A DNA stretch of 13,594 nucleotides from an uncultured Methanobrevibacter sp. (GTDB lineage Archaea; Methanobacteriota; Methanobacteria; Methanobacteriales; Methanobacteriaceae). Location of the stretch: the NCBI RefSeq assembly GCF_937898925.1, contig NZ_CALDKF010000075.1, forward strand, positions 1 through 13,594, given 5' to 3'. A model generated the notes under the pieces. It was not told the DNA's origin, searched no databases, and was given only the letters and a program-made list of their open reading frames with translations. Made by a program: the position numbers and the translations under genes. Below, one piece after another: positions 12,607 to 13,594 of this stretch; positions within the stretch are counted from its first letter, which is position 1, and every line of letters begins with the position of its first letter.

Positions 12607-13594
12607 ATTTGATAAAATATAATCAATAACTCTTTCTTTTTTCTTAATGGAATTATCAGCTGCCTTTTGAACCTTTTCCTTCATGATTTCAAAGTCTTCA
12701 GGGGTTGTATCTCCAACCAATTTCTTGATTTTAGTGTATGCAGCTTCTCTAAATAATGGAACTAAAGTTTCTTCTGTTCCATCTTCCTTAAGAAGAATAG
12801 GAGACCCCTTATTGTTTACCTCACCGATTTCTGTAATGTACACTCCAACATCAGAAACTACCTTTTTAACATCTTCAGCAATTTCTGGAGGAACTACAAG
12901 CATAAGTGAATCAGTGGAAACTCCAAGAGGATCAATATCCAAATCTTCAAGCATATTCAATACATTTGGCGCTACAGTTGACTTGATCTTGTCATGATAG
13001 AACTCCAATCCTACACCTGTTGTTTCACAGATTTCGTGAGCATCCCCTCTAAGACCACCATTGGTTACATCAGTCATTGCATGAACGTCTTTTACTAAAT
13101 CTGCTGCAAACAATGCCTTGGAGGCCTTTACAAAACTGATGTTCATTGTATCCCATACAACATCAAAGTAACCGTTATAGAGTGCAGTTGTAGTGATTGT
13201 TCCACCACCGGCACCTTCAGTCATAAGAATGATATCTCCTTCAGTTGCTCCTTTTCTTGCAGTTGGAGGATACTGTGAAACACCTACACTTCCAACACAG
13301 CTGACTAACCTATCACCAAGCACCATATCTCCACCTACACGCAAGGTACTTCCTGCGACAAGAGGAACATCAATTAGCTCAGATACTGCACATACACCTG
13401 CAGTATAGTCAAACAATTTGCCGATATCCCCATCATCAGCCAAGTGAAGATCGCTTAAAATAGCTACTGGATCTGCCCCCATTACACAGACATCCCTTAA
13501 AGTAGCTCTTGTTACATGGAAACCACCTAAAAATGGATATTCACTGAGTCTTGAATGAATTCCGTCAACTGCAGTGGTTATGTAAACATCATCT
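12598..13594 (-). CDS. AIR synthase-related (PurM/HypE/ThiL/SelD fold) ATP-binding protein, N-terminus beyond window
   Basis: The frame stays open through the right edge; the ATG at 13482 is internal. The 37 residues before it (DDVYITTAVDGIHSRLSEYPFLGGFHVTRATLRDVCV) plainly belong to the fold. The DD pair at visible residues 1-2 matches the acidic motif that binds Mg-ATP in this superfamily. VCVMGADPVAILSDL, GGTITTTALY, the HAMTDVTNGGLRGDAHEICE motif (like HDVTDGG of HypE and SelD) and GVSTDSLMLVV follow in the expected order. Members phosphorylate or dehydrate amide, selenium or carbamoyl substrates using ATP: PurM, HypE, ThiL and SelD. This sequence has a longer C-terminal helical tail (about the last 50 residues) and resembles methanogen-specific HypE/SelD-like proteins of unknown substrate. 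At least 331 residues are visible. Confidence 0.88.
   Translation of the reverse strand, partial: DDVYITTAVDGIHSRLSEYPFLGGFHVTRATLRDVCVMGADPVAILSDLHLADDGDIGKLFDYTAGVCAVSELIDVPLVAGSTLRVGGDMVLGDRLVSCVGSVGVSQYPPTARKGATEGDIILMTEGAGGGTITTTALYNGYFDVVWDTMNISFVKASKALFAADLVKDVHAMTDVTNGGLRGDAHEICETTGVGLEFYHDKIKSTVAPNVLNMLEDLDIDPLGVSTDSLMLVVPPEIAEDVKKVVSDVGVYITEIGEVNNKGSPILLKEDGTEETLVPLFREAAYTKIKKLVGDTTPEDFEIMKEKVQKAADNSIKKKERVIDYILSNNK

Noticed and set aside
12683..13408. Plus-strand reading frames opposite the AIR synthase-related gene
   Set aside because: They are shadows of a well-supported minus-strand gene, with low-complexity serine/threonine/proline content.
1..13594. Mobile element, prophage or defence island
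   Set aside because: No transposase, integrase, recombinase, terminal repeats or known defence domains are encoded, and the genes are metabolic or housekeeping in type.

Overview
The window looks like a chromosomal segment of a methanogenic archaeon of the order Methanobacteriales, most likely a Methanobrevibacter-type gut or rumen species. The evidence is very A+T-rich DNA with long A/T-only spacers, AGGTGAT-like ribosome binding sites just before starts, TTTATATA-type TATA boxes with purine-rich flanks, a TruD of archaeal length, a DUF126 (phosphomevalonate dehydratase small subunit) gene of the archaeal mevalonate pathway, and a PurM/HypE-fold (AIR synthase-related) protein of a kind I associate with methanogens. 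Genus is an inference from style and gene content; no 16S or mcr gene is present.

Layout. 1-1245 (minus): a metal-dependent amidohydrolase cut by the window edge, and the small subunit of phosphomevalonate dehydratase. 1475-2774 (plus): an SDR oxidoreductase followed by a MarR-family regulator, with a 20-bp dyad just before the SDR ribosome binding site. 3038-5181 (plus): a bacterial-type pyridoxal/HMP kinase and a CytX-type permease, a probable vitamin-precursor salvage pair, with AACAA/TTGTT inverted repeats before each gene. 5233-5817 (plus): a TMEM175/DUF1211 channel protein with an apparently almost leaderless transcript, converging on truD. 5850-7334 (minus): truD preceded by tRNA-Arg(GCG). 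7468-7923 (minus): a small pilin-like protein. 8111-10487 (minus): a free-standing LarC C-terminal-domain protein downstream of a 595-residue protein I cannot assign, separated by a GC-rich hairpin. 10696-13594 (minus): a class I methyltransferase, a small unknown protein, a PNPOx-fold flavin protein and an AIR synthase-related protein cut by the right edge.

Most of this is accessory metabolism plus scattered housekeeping genes, not one large operon. The most interesting part is the minus-strand pair at 8111-10487: a LarC-like nickel-pincer-cofactor domain without the rest of LarC, next to a long, glycine-rich protein of unknown function whose promoter carries a 23-bp inverted repeat. Second are the dyads tied to SDR-marR and kinase-cytX, which may be operators of local regulatory circuits. 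I see no CRISPR array, insertion sequence, integrase, attachment site or origin. No spacer exceeds about 265 bases. Five start codons or gene ends differ from the longest reading frames: SDR 1475, LarC-like 8611, 595-aa protein 10487, small unknown protein 12007, and the AIR synthase-related gene continuing to the right edge.
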